From NCBI RefSeq assembly GCF_001553625.1, contig NZ_CP014230.1, positions 2,666,001 through 2,730,000 of the forward strand: a stretch of 64,000 nucleotides of DNA, in the 5' to 3' direction. Positions 26,716 through 34,929 of this stretch are shown one piece after another. The stretch's first letter is position 1; every line of letters begins with the position of its first letter. This DNA is from Desulfomicrobium orale DSM 12838 (GTDB lineage: Bacteria > Desulfobacterota > Desulfovibrionia > Desulfovibrionales > Desulfomicrobiaceae). Under the pieces are notes generated by a model. It saw nothing but the letters and a program-made list of their open reading frames with translations, made no database searches and was not told where the DNA came from. Both the position numbers and the translations under genes were made by a program.

Positions 26716-27936
26716 AGTTATATGAATTATCGAATTTTCGTCGTCTGGGATTCAGGAGTTCATCCAAGGATGCCTCGCCGAGCAGGTTGAGTTGAATGAG
26801 CTGGAAGAGTTGCTGTACGGAGAGTCCGAGACGGCTGAGGAATTTCTGGTACGCGAGGAGCAGGTAAACCGTCAGGGCCGTGTAAATCTGGATCAGGACC
26901 GCATTTTCCGAGTTGCCGACGAAGGTCTTTATGCGCAAATTTTGTTTGATTTCCTTGAAGAAGAGCTCGATTTGCCAGCGGTCTTTATAGATGTCGGCGA
27001 TGGTTTTCGCCGAAAGCCGGAAATGGTTGGTCAAAAATTCGTAGTGTTTCCCGGTTTCCTGGTCACGATAGCCGATACGGCGCAGGCGTAAGGATTTTCC
27101 CCGGCTGGAGACTTCAATGATGTGATCGGAAGTAACGCCGGTCTTGCGATTCACGAGGCGGCGCTCCAGGAGTTTGAAAACGGCGTTGCGCTTGAGCCGG
27201 GTCACAAAAAAGACGCCCTTTGCCCCGAGGATCCGAAACCAGGGATAGCTGGTGAAGCCCTTGTCAAAGACCACGATGGAGCCCTTGGGCAACTCCATAG
27301 CCTGAGCTATGCGGCTTTCATGGGTTTTGGCGTCGGTGACGGTTGCGAAAGCCGGGATATGGCCATCGTGATCCAGCAAGGTATGTACTTTGACGCCGCC
27401 CTTGGCCTGCCGAAACGAGGCCCAGGGAAAAAGCGGCAGGCAAAGCTTTATGGTGGTGGCGTCCAGACTGAACAATTTGGATTTGAAACGGAATTTGTGC
27501 TTCGGGGCTTTTGCGGCGCACAGGCCGTACATTTCGACGAACAGATCCTTGAAAAAGCCTGCGGGGCGAGAATTGTTCGCGTCAGCAAAGGTCGAGCGGG
27601 CCACGTTTTTCAGTCCCCAGTGATACAGGCGGTTTCCCGCAGCCTCAAGGCAGCGCAGGCCATCGCGCATGGAACGTCTTGCGGCAAGCTGGATGAAGGC
27701 CATGACCGTGAACTGCTCCTTGAAACCGAATTGACGCGACGAGCGCCCGGTTTTGTGCCGTCTTTCGAGTTTCTGAAAAACATGTCTGGGAATCAGAGAT
27801 AGCGTCTGGGAGAATAGTGTATTATGGTGACTCAAGTCCAAAATCTCCTTGTGTGGCAAGATGTTGTGGTGATTTCTTTTACCACATATCGCTGAGATTT
27901 TGGACTTTTTTCTTATCCCTTAGCCGGACAGCAATG
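26677..27936 (-). mobile_element. IS4-family insertion sequence, 1260 bp, nested in the IS5-family element
   Basis: Perfect 18-bp terminal inverted repeats cattgctgtccggctaag/cttagccggacagcaatg lie at 26677-26694 and 27919-27936. They are flanked by the direct repeat ATTTTCTAT (26668-26676 and 27937-27945). Rejoining the flanks rebuilds the IS5 transposase end exactly as in the 3.7-kb remnant, which proves the order of insertion. Confidence 0.96.
26690..27859 (-). CDS. IS4-family transposase
   Basis: 389 residues. An N-terminal DUF4372-like segment (FKEQFTVMAFIQLAARRSMR; VARSTFADANNSRP) precedes a DDE domain: FSLDATTIKLCLPLFPWASF with the first aspartate, VVFDKGFTSYPWFRIL with the second, and the YREK-like block DIYKDRWQIELFFKEIKQNL with the glutamate, then KTFVGNSENAVLIQI. 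It fills the element, and its stop lies in the left inverted repeat. No frame disruption, so it is probably active. Confidence 0.95.
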   Translation of the reverse strand: MPHKEILDLSHHNTLFSQTLSLIPRHVFQKLERRHKTGRSSRQFGFKEQFTVMAFIQLAARRSMRDGLRCLEAAGNRLYHWGLKNVARSTFADANNSRPAGFFKDLFVEMYGLCAAKAPKHKFRFKSKLFSLDATTIKLCLPLFPWASFRQAKGGVKVHTLLDHDGHIPAFATVTDAKTHESRIAQAMELPKGSIVVFDKGFTSYPWFRILGAKGVFFVTRLKRNAVFKLLERRLVNRKTGVTSDHIIEVSSRGKSLRLRRIGYRDQETGKHYEFLTNHFRLSAKTIADIYKDRWQIELFFKEIKQNLRIKTFVGNSENAVLIQIYTALTVYLLLAYQKFLSRLGLSVQQLFQLIQLNLLGEASLDELLNPRRRKFDNSYNFTLLDCIA

Positions 27937-28085
27937 ATTTTCTATCTCAATTAATGAGGACTGAACCTAGAGCATCGAGCACTTGAAATGCCCGTGTTAC
28001 GCCCGGCAAAGCCCGTCTGCTCGCATTCATGCAAGGATTTGGGTAAACCCTCGCAGCGCAGTTGACTCATTTCATTCGTGAAATG

Positions 28086-29450
28086 CTATGTTCCCGCACG
28101 CCGTATCCGCCCCAGGGAGAAGAGCACCCCAAGCCCGCAAAGACCGGCGCAGATACCCAGAATCAGCGTCATGCTGCCCAGAAATTCCGGGATGGTGTTC
28201 ACGGATACCGGCTGTCCGTGCAGCAGAAAATCGAAAACCACTCCCGTGACCCCGATGGACAAGGACATGCCGAACGTGCGCATGGTCGCGATCAGGCTGG
28301 AGGCGATGCTGTAGTGCTTCGGCTCCACACTGCCCATGATGACCATCATGTTCGGGGACGCGAACAGGGCGAACCCCAGACCCATGAGGCACAGCACGGC
28401 TCCGATGCTCCAAAGGGGCGTGTCCGTCCTCACCTCCCGCAACAGCCACAGCCCCGCACCGCAGATACCCATGCCCAGACTGGCCAGCTTCGCGGCGTCG
28501 ATGCGGTCGGCCAGAATCCCCGCCAGAGGCGACAGTACCGTCTGCACTACGGGCTGAATAACCATGACCATTCCGGCCTGCATGGGCGAAAAACCCTTGA
28601 CCACCTGAAGATAGAGACTGAGCAGAAACCCCAGTGCGGCCGTGCCTGAATAATTGATCATGGTGGCCAGGCTGGACAGGGTGAACGTCCGGTTGCGGAA
28701 CAGCGCCAATTCCACAATGGGCTGAGGAGCTCTTCTGGAGCGGAGAAAGAAAAGCGTTCCGGCCAGTGCGGCTCCGGCGAGCAAAGGCCATCCCCGCTCG
28801 GGCCGGGACAGGCCGGTCAGGCCGCCCACACAGCAAATGACGAACAGCGCGTAAAACAGACCGCCGGGCAGATCAAAACGCTCTTCCCGGGCCGGACACC
28901 ACTCTCCCCGGATGCGCCGGGCCAGAACCCAGCCCAGAATTCCGGGAAACAGACACAGAAAGAATATGGACCGCCAGCCGGCCAGATCGGTCATGAATCC
29001 GCCCACCAGCGGCCCCACGGACAGCCCCAGATAGACACAGGCCACCAGGATGCCCATGGCCCGCCCGCGCTCCTGCAGCGGGTAGCTCTCCGTGACAATG
29101 GCCACGCCCGTGGACAGAATCATGGACGCGCCGATGCCCTGTGATATGCGCAAAACGATGAGTGCCGGAGCGGACCAGGCCAGGGATGCGCACAGGGAGG
29201 AACACATGAACGCGCCAGTCCCCCAGACAAAGGTCCGCTTGTGGCCGATGATGTCCGACAGACGACCCACAGGCAGCAGAATGGCGGCCAGGGTCAGGAT
29301 GTAACTGCCCACGATCCAGCTCAGTTCCACGGCCGTGGCGGAGAATTCCGTCTGGATGACGGGCATGGCGATGGCCACGGCCGACATCATGAACGGCACG
29401 AGGAAACTGGCTGCGGAACCGGCAGCCAGAGCCGTAGAGTGTGTCTTCAT
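28086..29450 (-). CDS. MFS transporter, DHA2/EmrB-like
   Basis: About 454 residues, largely hydrophobic, probably 14 membrane helices. The motif-A loop is VGRLSDIIGHKRTFVWGTGA. Motif C-like GLSVGPLVGG follows ARAMGILVACVYL, and a second half repeats the pattern (PLAGILADRIDAAKLASLG). A proton-driven drug or metabolite exporter is likely, substrate unknown. Third gene of a minus-strand set with the rhodanese (7 bp upstream) and the sigma-54 activator. The gap 27971-28085 between its stop and the IS5 end holds no gene. Confidence 0.9.
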   Translation of the reverse strand: MKTHSTALAAGSAASFLVPFMMSAVAIAMPVIQTEFSATAVELSWIVGSYILTLAAILLPVGRLSDIIGHKRTFVWGTGAFMCSSLCASLAWSAPALIVLRISQGIGASMILSTGVAIVTESYPLQERGRAMGILVACVYLGLSVGPLVGGFMTDLAGWRSIFFLCLFPGILGWVLARRIRGEWCPAREERFDLPGGLFYALFVICCVGGLTGLSRPERGWPLLAGAALAGTLFFLRSRRAPQPIVELALFRNRTFTLSSLATMINYSGTAALGFLLSLYLQVVKGFSPMQAGMVMVIQPVVQTVLSPLAGILADRIDAAKLASLGMGICGAGLWLLREVRTDTPLWSIGAVLCLMGLGFALFASPNMMVIMGSVEPKHYSIASSLIATMRTFGMSLSIGVTGVVFDFLLHGQPVSVNTIPEFLGSMTLILGICAGLCGLGVLFSLGRIRRAGT

Positions 29451-29457
29451 AAACGCC

Positions 29458-29976
29458 CTAGAGCCGGGTTCTGTTCCACGGCATGCGGGACAACAGAACA
29501 CCCAGCCCGCAGAATCCCGTGGTGCCCGCAAAGACGAGACCAGCGCCCACAAAGGCGCTCAGCCAATAAAGCGGCGGCCAGAACAGGCCGCCCAGAGAAC
29601 CGAGCAGCACCAAGCCGCCCGCGCCTATCTGAATTTGGCGGAACAGGGGCAGCGGCATGTGAGCCCGCTCCACGGGCAGACCGGCCCGTTCCCAGGCGCT
29701 GATGCCTCCATCCAGCTGGTAAGCCCCCGGGGCCAGACGGGCCAGGGTTTGTTCGGCGCGGGCAGTGCGCTTTCCGGACCGGCAGGTGAAAATGACGGGA
29801 AGTTCCGGCGCACCTTCATCCTTCAGAGGATGCCTGCCGATGACGGACAGGGGAATCAGGCGGGCTTGGGGAATGGAAAGACGCGCGAATTCCTCGGGGT
29901 CGCGGATGTCGATCAATCGGGCTTCTCCGGCCCGCAGCAGGGCGTCGGCTTTTTCGGGAGCAATGGGGCGCAGCAT
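29458..29976 (-). CDS. Rhodanese-domain protein with C-terminal DUF2892-like membrane segment
   Basis: 172 residues. A rhodanese fold (LIDIRDPEEFARLSIPQARL) carries the active-site cysteine in the loop TCRSGKRT, and GGISAWERAGLP closes the domain. The C-terminal 60 residues contain two hydrophobic helices (GAGGLVLLGSLGGLFWPPLY; LSAFVGAGLVFAGTTGFCGL) resembling DUF2892. Membrane-tethered sulfurtransferases of this shape handle persulfide sulfur. Lies between the regulator and the MFS gene. Confidence 0.9.
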   Translation of the reverse strand: MLRPIAPEKADALLRAGEARLIDIRDPEEFARLSIPQARLIPLSVIGRHPLKDEGAPELPVIFTCRSGKRTARAEQTLARLAPGAYQLDGGISAWERAGLPVERAHMPLPLFRQIQIGAGGLVLLGSLGGLFWPPLYWLSAFVGAGLVFAGTTGFCGLGVLLSRMPWNRTRL

Positions 29977-30037
29977 GAAGGCTCCTTGGTTTTGTTACAG
30001 AGTCTGACGAGATTTGATGAGAACGGCCGGACCCGGC

Positions 30038-31372
30038 TCAACCCAGTCCCTGGCGCTTCAGTTTTTCGCGCAGGGTCTTGCGGTCGACACCCAGAATTTC
30101 CGCGGCCTTTGTCTTGTTGCCGCCGACGCGGGCCAGCACATGGCGGATATGCTCGGCTTCCACCTCGGCCAGGGTTTTGTCGCCATAACGGTTCCGGCCG
30201 AGAGAAAAACGCATGGACTCCGGGAGATCCGTGATGTCGATGCGCTGCCCTTCGCCGATAACGACCAGACGTTGCAGCAGGTTCTCCAGTTCGCGCACAT
30301 TGCCCGGCCAGGAGTACTGGGTCAGGGCGTTCAGGGCCTCGTCCGTCAGACTGACGGCAGAACGCCCCATGTCCTGAGAAAACCTGCGCAGGAAATGGTT
30401 GGCCAGCAGCAGGATGTCTTCGCCGCGCCCGGCCAGGGACGGCAGATGGATCTCCACCACATGGATGCGGTAGAACAGGTCCTCCCGGAACAGCCCCTGT
30501 TCCACCAGCTTGCGCAGGTCCTTGTGCGTGGCCGCGATGATCCGGGTATCCACGGTGCGGGTGCGCGACGAACCCACCATGCAGAATTCCTTGCTCTGCA
30601 TGACCCGCAGCAGTTTGGCCTGCAAGCCGGGGCTGGCGTCACCGATCTCGTCCAGAAAAATCGTGCCGCCGTTGGCGATCTCGAAGAACCCGGCGCGGCT
30701 TTCTTTCGCTCCGCTGAACGCGCCCTTGACGTGCCCGAAGAGTTCGCTCTCCAGCAGGGTCTCCGGGATGGCCGCGCAGTTCACCGGCACAAAGGCCGCC
30801 GCCCGGCGGGAACTGTTGTAATGCACGGCCCTGGCCACCAGTTCCTTGCCCGTGCCTGAATCGCCGGAGATGAGCACGTTGGCGCTGGTCCGCGAGGCCT
30901 TGCCGATCAGTTCGAACACGGTGCGCATTTCCGGACAGCGGCCTATGATTCCGTAGGTTTCCGGCCCCCGGTCCTCCGCATGGGCAAAACGCCGCCGGGC
31001 CTGCCTGTCCAGAATATCCCGCACCGCCTCCAGCAGCTCCTCGCCAGTGAAGGGCTTGGGCAGATAGGCCACGGCCCCGTCGCGCATGGCTTCCACCGCG
31101 CCGTTGATGGACGGATAGCCCGTGACCATCATGATTTCCGTGTCCCGGAAATTCTCGCGCACATACTTGACCAGGTCCAGCCCGCTGGAATCGGGCATCC
31201 TGTAGTCCGTGATGACCAGATCCACGACGGTCCTGCCAAGGAAATCCCCCGCTTCCTCGACGCTTGCGCATGTGTGCAGAACATATCCGGCTTTGACCAG
31301 ATGACGGGTCAGCATCTGCAACGTGGCCGGGCTGTCGTCTACCGCCAGAATTGTCGCGCCCTTGTCCTGCAT
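30038..31372 (-). CDS. Sigma-54-dependent response regulator (NtrC/AtoC type)
   Basis: 444 residues. Receiver domain 1 to about 125 (ILAVDDSP acidic pocket, phospho-acceptor in DLVITDYRMP, lysine in AYLPKPF). AAA+ domain about 145-375 (GDSGTGKELVARAVH Walker A, GGTIFLDEIGDASPGLQAKL Walker B). Fis-type DNA-binding end (GGNKTKAAEILGVDRKTLRE). The sigma-54 contact loop reads GAFSGA rather than the canonical GAFTGA, a conservative change. No histidine kinase is next to it. It may control the rhodanese and MFS genes just downstream. Confidence 0.94.
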   Translation of the reverse strand: MQDKGATILAVDDSPATLQMLTRHLVKAGYVLHTCASVEEAGDFLGRTVVDLVITDYRMPDSSGLDLVKYVRENFRDTEIMMVTGYPSINGAVEAMRDGAVAYLPKPFTGEELLEAVRDILDRQARRRFAHAEDRGPETYGIIGRCPEMRTVFELIGKASRTSANVLISGDSGTGKELVARAVHYNSSRRAAAFVPVNCAAIPETLLESELFGHVKGAFSGAKESRAGFFEIANGGTIFLDEIGDASPGLQAKLLRVMQSKEFCMVGSSRTRTVDTRIIAATHKDLRKLVEQGLFREDLFYRIHVVEIHLPSLAGRGEDILLLANHFLRRFSQDMGRSAVSLTDEALNALTQYSWPGNVRELENLLQRLVVIGEGQRIDITDLPESMRFSLGRNRYGDKTLAEVEAEHIRHVLARVGGNKTKAAEILGVDRKTLREKLKRQGLG

Positions 31373-31417
31373 AAACTGTCCTCTCCGGCCCCTGTCGGAG
31401 CCGCTGAACCGGCCCTG

Positions 31418-31446
31418 AAAAAAGAACGCCCGGCTTTCACCGGGCT
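31418..31446 (-). terminator. Terminator of the tat-his operon
   Basis: Minus-strand hairpin GCCCGG/CCGGGC with 6-nt loop followed by GTTCTTTTTT, 30 bp after hisA. Confidence 0.85.
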
Positions 31447-31474
31447 GTTTTCGCCGATTCCGCAGCCCGCCGTT

Positions 31475-32212
31475 TCACGAGGCGGCCTGTTTCTCCAGCC
31501 AGTCCAGCGCTTCCCGCAGATTCAGACTGCCTGCATAAATGGCCTTGCCCGTAATCACTCCGGCCAGCCCTTTCCGGCTCAGAGGGTACACGGCGCGGAT
31601 ATCGTCCAGGGTGGAAATACCTCCGGCAATGAGCACGGGCCGATCCGTCAGGTCCAGCAGGGCCTCCAGGGCGGGCACATTCACGCCGGACTGCATGCCG
31701 TCGCGGCTGATGTCCGTATAGATGAAAAAGGATGTCCCCGCGCCTTCCAGTTCCGGCACGACTTCGGCCACGGTCTTCCCCGCGTCCTCCACCCAGCCTC
31801 TGGTCTTGAGCCGCCCGTTGCGCGCATCCAGCGACACGCCGATACGGCCGGGAAAGGCGGCGCACAGGTCCCGGAAAAGTCCAGGCTCCTCCAGAGCCAT
31901 GGTGCCGATGATGAGCCGGGTCACTCCGGCTTCCAGATAAGCGGCCGCCACCGGCAGATCGCGGATGCCGCCGCCCAGCTGCACGGGAATGGAAATCCGG
32001 GCGCACAGGTCCCGGATGAGTTCCATGTTGCGCGGCTTTCCGCTGAACGCGCCGTCCAGGTCGATGACATGCAGCCATCTGGCGCCCATGTCCTGCCACC
32101 TGAGGGCCTCGGTCACCGGGTCCTCAGAAAAGACCGTGACCGCGTCTTCCACTCCCTGCCGGAGCCGGACGCACTGGCCGCCCTTGATGTCCACCGCCGG
32201 AAAGATGTTCAC
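31475..32212 (-). CDS. hisA: ProFAR isomerase of histidine biosynthesis
   Basis: 245 residues, a (beta/alpha)8 half-barrel duplicate. Starts [20 protein letters not shown] with the catalytic aspartate. Phosphate-binding loops QLGGGIRD and IAGGIS, second-half [12 protein letters not shown] with the other aspartate. Isomerises ProFAR to PRFAR. Last gene of the operon, with its start overlapping the preceding ORF's stop. Confidence 0.96.
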   Translation of the reverse strand: MNIFPAVDIKGGQCVRLRQGVEDAVTVFSEDPVTEALRWQDMGARWLHVIDLDGAFSGKPRNMELIRDLCARISIPVQLGGGIRDLPVAAAYLEAGVTRLIIGTMALEEPGLFRDLCAAFPGRIGVSLDARNGRLKTRGWVEDAGKTVAEVVPELEGAGTSFFIYTDISRDGMQSGVNVPALEALLDLTDRPVLIAGGISTLDDIRAVYPLSRKGLAGVITGKAIYAGSLNLREALDWLEKQAAS

Positions 32213-32829
32213 AGCCCGAGTTCCTTGAGTCCCGCGTCCATGCCTTCCTCCGCGATGTCGCGGGCCGTGAGCCAGCGCCCCTTGCGCTTCAGAAAGCGCC
32301 CGCCGCTGAGAAGATTTTCGGCCAGCCCCTGCTGCTCCTCCTCGAAGTGAAAACGCCGGACCTTTCCCGAAGCCACCTCAATCAGATACATGTCCATGAC
32401 GATTGCGGCCGGCCGGTTCACGCCCCAGTCACCGCCGTCGCGTTCCTGCCAGCGCAGCATGAAGGGAACGAGCATGTAGTCCGTCTTCATGCATCTTCCC
32501 ACGGTCCGCCAGTAATCCACGGTCTCGAAACGGCGGCGTTCCTTTTCGGCCAGCGTGATTTCCTCACACTGGCGGACCATGGCCGCATGCATGAAGGCCT
32601 GACCGTTCGCGCGCAGGGCCGAAGCAAGAGACGCATCCAGGGCGCCGAGTGTCTCCGGGTCCAAGGCTGCCGGTTCCTCGGGCAGCACACCGGCCATCAG
32701 TTCCCAGTCATACCTGGGCTGGACGAATCCGGCCACGGCCAGCGTGGCGGAATCCGGCACGGCCGGTCCCCGCACCTGCGCGGCGCAGGCCGGACAGAGA
32801 AAAAACAGCACGATCAGCAGATATCTCAT
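32209..32829 (-). CDS. Exported hypothetical protein in the tat-his operon
   Basis: 206 residues with a signal peptide ([20 protein letters not shown]). It may be a lipoprotein if PACAAQ is read as a lipobox. The body contains two further cysteines ([40 protein letters not shown]), a LPFMLRWxER-like strand and [13 protein letters not shown]. This resembles uncharacterised periplasmic proteins that assemble beta-structures from CsgG-like fragments, but I cannot assign a family. 4-bp overlaps on both sides couple it to hisB and hisA. Confidence 0.75.
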   Translation of the reverse strand: MRYLLIVLFFLCPACAAQVRGPAVPDSATLAVAGFVQPRYDWELMAGVLPEEPAALDPETLGALDASLASALRANGQAFMHAAMVRQCEEITLAEKERRRFETVDYWRTVGRCMKTDYMLVPFMLRWQERDGGDWGVNRPAAIVMDMYLIEVASGKVRRFHFEEEQQGLAENLLSGGRFLKRKGRWLTARDIAEEGMDAGLKELGL

Positions 32830-33416
32830 GTGTCGAGCCCTCCCTTGGTGCTGAGCACAGCCTCCCGCTCCCGCCGCACGGCCTGACGCAGGGCCAGCCC
32901 CACGCCCTTGAAGGCGGATTCCAGCAGGTGATGCCCATTTTGGCCGTACAACATGCGCACATGCAGGTTCATGCCCGCCTTCACGGCCAGGGATTTGAAA
33001 AATTCCCGCCACAGATCCTTTTCCTGCCCCGCCACGACAGACGGCAGCAGGGCTTCCTCATAAACCAGATAGGGCCGTCCCGAAAGGTCCAGACAGACAT
33101 CCACCAAAGCCTCGTCCATGGGCACCCTGGCCCATCCCACCCTGGCGATACCCAGCCGGTCTCCCAGAGCGGCATGCAACGCCCCGCCGAGACACAGCCC
33201 CGTGTCCTCCAGAGAATGATGCGCGTCGATGTGCATGTCGCCCTCGCAGGAAAGTTCCAGATCGAATCCGGCCCAGTGCGCCATGAGTTCCAGCATGTGG
33301 TCGGCGAATCCAAACCCCGTGCGGATGCGGCATTCTCCCTTCCCGTCCAGAGTCAGGGCGACGGAAATCCGCGTCTCGCGGGTCTGGCGCTCCACATTGC
33401 CCGTGCGAATGGTCAT
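32826..33416 (-). CDS. hisB: Imidazoleglycerol-phosphate dehydratase
   Basis: 196 residues, the monofunctional bacterial type without the phosphatase domain. Family motifs: [39 protein letters not shown] (manganese-binding His/Glu cluster), [20 protein letters not shown] and [20 protein letters not shown] (second cluster). Dehydrates IGP to imidazole acetol phosphate. Overlaps tatC upstream. Confidence 0.96.
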   Translation of the reverse strand: MTIRTGNVERQTRETRISVALTLDGKGECRIRTGFGFADHMLELMAHWAGFDLELSCEGDMHIDAHHSLEDTGLCLGGALHAALGDRLGIARVGWARVPMDEALVDVCLDLSGRPYLVYEEALLPSVVAGQEKDLWREFFKSLAVKAGMNLHVRMLYGQNGHHLLESAFKGVGLALRQAVRREREAVLSTKGGLDT

Positions 33417-34537
33417 GTCGGTCCTGCGGTCATGCCGCCGTGTTTTTTTTCCATGTCCGGCCCTTTTGCCGGTTCCTTGGGTTTCTTCCCGAATATCCAG
33501 GCCAGCCAGATGCCCACTTCATACAGCAGGCACAAAGGCCCGGCCATGAGAATCTGGGAGACCACATCAGGCGGAGTCAGAATGGCCGCCACTACGAAGC
33601 TCCCCAGAATGGCGTATTTCCGGTATTTCCGCAGTCCCTTCGAGGTGACGATGCCCAGCGAGGCCAGAAAAAGCATGAACAGGGGCAGCTCGAAAATGAG
33701 TCCGAAAGCGAAGAGCATGCCGGTCGCAAAGCTGAAATACTCCTTCACCGAAGGCATGGGCCGGATGAAATCCGTGGCGTATCCCAGAAAAAACTGAAAC
33801 CCGAAGGGAAAAACCACATAATATCCGAAGAGCGCGCCCGTCACGAAACACGCGGCGGAACACACGGCGATGGGCACGATCCATTTGCGTTCGCCCTCAT
33901 ACAGGCCCGGCGCGACGAATATCCAGAGCTGGTAGAAGATGTACGGACTGGCCGCGAAAAGCCCGGCCACGGCGGCCACCTTGAGGTGGGTGAAAAACGC
34001 CTCGGGCAGGCCGGTATAGATGAGCGAACCTCCGGTCGGCTCCAGCAGCGTGACCAGCGGCTCCATGAGCTTCTGAAAGAGCTGTTCCGAAAACCCGTAG
34101 CAGGCCAAAAGGCCCACGAACGCGGCAATGAGGCAGCGCGTCAGCCGCATGCGCAATTCCTGAAGATGCCCGAGGAAAGTCATCTCATGGGCATCGGACA
34201 GGGTGTCGCCGCTTTTCTCCTCCCGCGCATCCTCACTCCGGCCGGATTCTTCCGAAACAGAGAGCGAATCATCAGATTCGGCCGCTTCCTCGCCCGGTTC
34301 CCGGATGCCGGAAGGATAGTCCGCCTCTTGCGGATCAAGGGAATCGGCCCCGCCGGGAAAATCGTCACCAGGAACGCGGGACAGACCGTCTTCGGCGTCA
34401 TCGGTGTCAGGATGCCAGCCGTCAGCCGCGATCCCGGCATCGACGGCATCATCCGCGACGGAAGCTTCGGATTTCTGGAGGTCCCGGTCTTCGGCGTTTT
34501 CTTCCAGATCCCTGGGGCCGGTCACCTGCTCGCTCAT
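33413..34537 (-). CDS. tatC: Sec-independent protein translocase TatC with a long acidic N-terminal extension
   Basis: 374 residues against about 250 in typical TatC. The six-helix core starts near residue 118 ([20 protein letters not shown], the HLxELRxR motif that reads twin-arginine signals), continues with [20 protein letters not shown] and ends [20 protein letters not shown]. The first 115 or so residues are rich in Asp, Glu, Ser and Pro with no membrane segment. Needed here for formate dehydrogenase export. The start overlaps the tatB stop. Confidence 0.96.
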   Translation of the reverse strand: MSEQVTGPRDLEENAEDRDLQKSEASVADDAVDAGIAADGWHPDTDDAEDGLSRVPGDDFPGGADSLDPQEADYPSGIREPGEEAAESDDSLSVSEESGRSEDAREEKSGDTLSDAHEMTFLGHLQELRMRLTRCLIAAFVGLLACYGFSEQLFQKLMEPLVTLLEPTGGSLIYTGLPEAFFTHLKVAAVAGLFAASPYIFYQLWIFVAPGLYEGERKWIVPIAVCSAACFVTGALFGYYVVFPFGFQFFLGYATDFIRPMPSVKEYFSFATGMLFAFGLIFELPLFMLFLASLGIVTSKGLRKYRKYAILGSFVVAAILTPPDVVSQILMAGPLCLLYEVGIWLAWIFGKKPKEPAKGPDMEKKHGGMTAGPT

Positions 34538-34857
34538 GCCTTGGCATCCCCGTCACTGCCGGAAGCGTTCGTGGCAGCATCCGTGGACGTTTCCGCCGCG
34601 CCGGAGTCTGCGGCCGCAGTCTTGCCGGTGGCTTCCCCCTCGGGGAAAAGTTCCTTGCGGGCTTTCTCGGCTTTGGCTTTCTGCTCTTCGTGCTCCACTT
34701 CCATCTCGATGGTCCGCTTCACATCAGTGCTGACCCGGCGGAATTCTCCCAGAGCCTTGCCCAACGATCTGGCGATTTCCGGCAACTTGGCCGGGCCGAT
34801 AACGATCAGCGCCACAACGAGGATGACCAGAAGTTCCGTTGATCCAATTCCAAACAT
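34534..34857 (-). CDS. tatB: Sec-independent translocase TatB (TatA/B family)
   Basis: 107 residues: one N-terminal membrane helix (MFGIGSTELLVILVVALIVI), the GP-x-KLPE hinge and an amphipathic helix (IARSLGKALGEFRRVSTDVK), then a charged, Ala/Ser/Asp-rich tail. The early glutamate in the helix and the length favour TatB over TatA. First gene of the tatB-tatC-hisB-hyp-hisA operon. Confidence 0.9.
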   Translation of the reverse strand: MFGIGSTELLVILVVALIVIGPAKLPEIARSLGKALGEFRRVSTDVKRTIEMEVEHEEQKAKAEKARKELFPEGEATGKTAAADSGAAETSTDAATNASGSDGDAKA

Positions 34858-34899
34858 AAAGCGTCTCCCAAGGGCGAATTACGCGGATGGTGCGGCCGG

Positions 34900-34928
34900 G
34901 CTATAAACAGCCACCTCTTTCATGGCAA
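34900..34928 (-). promoter_or_regulatory. Predicted promoter of the tat-his operon
   Basis: Minus-strand -35 TTGCCA (34928-34923), 17-bp spacer, -10 TATAGC (34905-34900), about 40 bp before tatB. It marks the edge between normal GC-rich sequence and the AT-rich island. Confidence 0.45.
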
Positions 34929-34929
34929 T

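Larger units (their letters stand above)
25852..27970 (+). mobile_element. IS5-family insertion sequence, interrupted by a nested IS4-family element
   Basis: Left end ctaggttcaggcctcatta (25852-25870) and right end taatgaggactgaacctag (27952-27970) are inverted repeats matching at 18 of 19 positions. CTAG is present at both outer edges, consistent with a short TA or YTAR-type duplication. The transposase starts inside the left end. Without the nested 1260-bp element and its duplication the unit would be about 850 bp. A second copy of its right end sits at 3639-3779. Confidence 0.9.
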
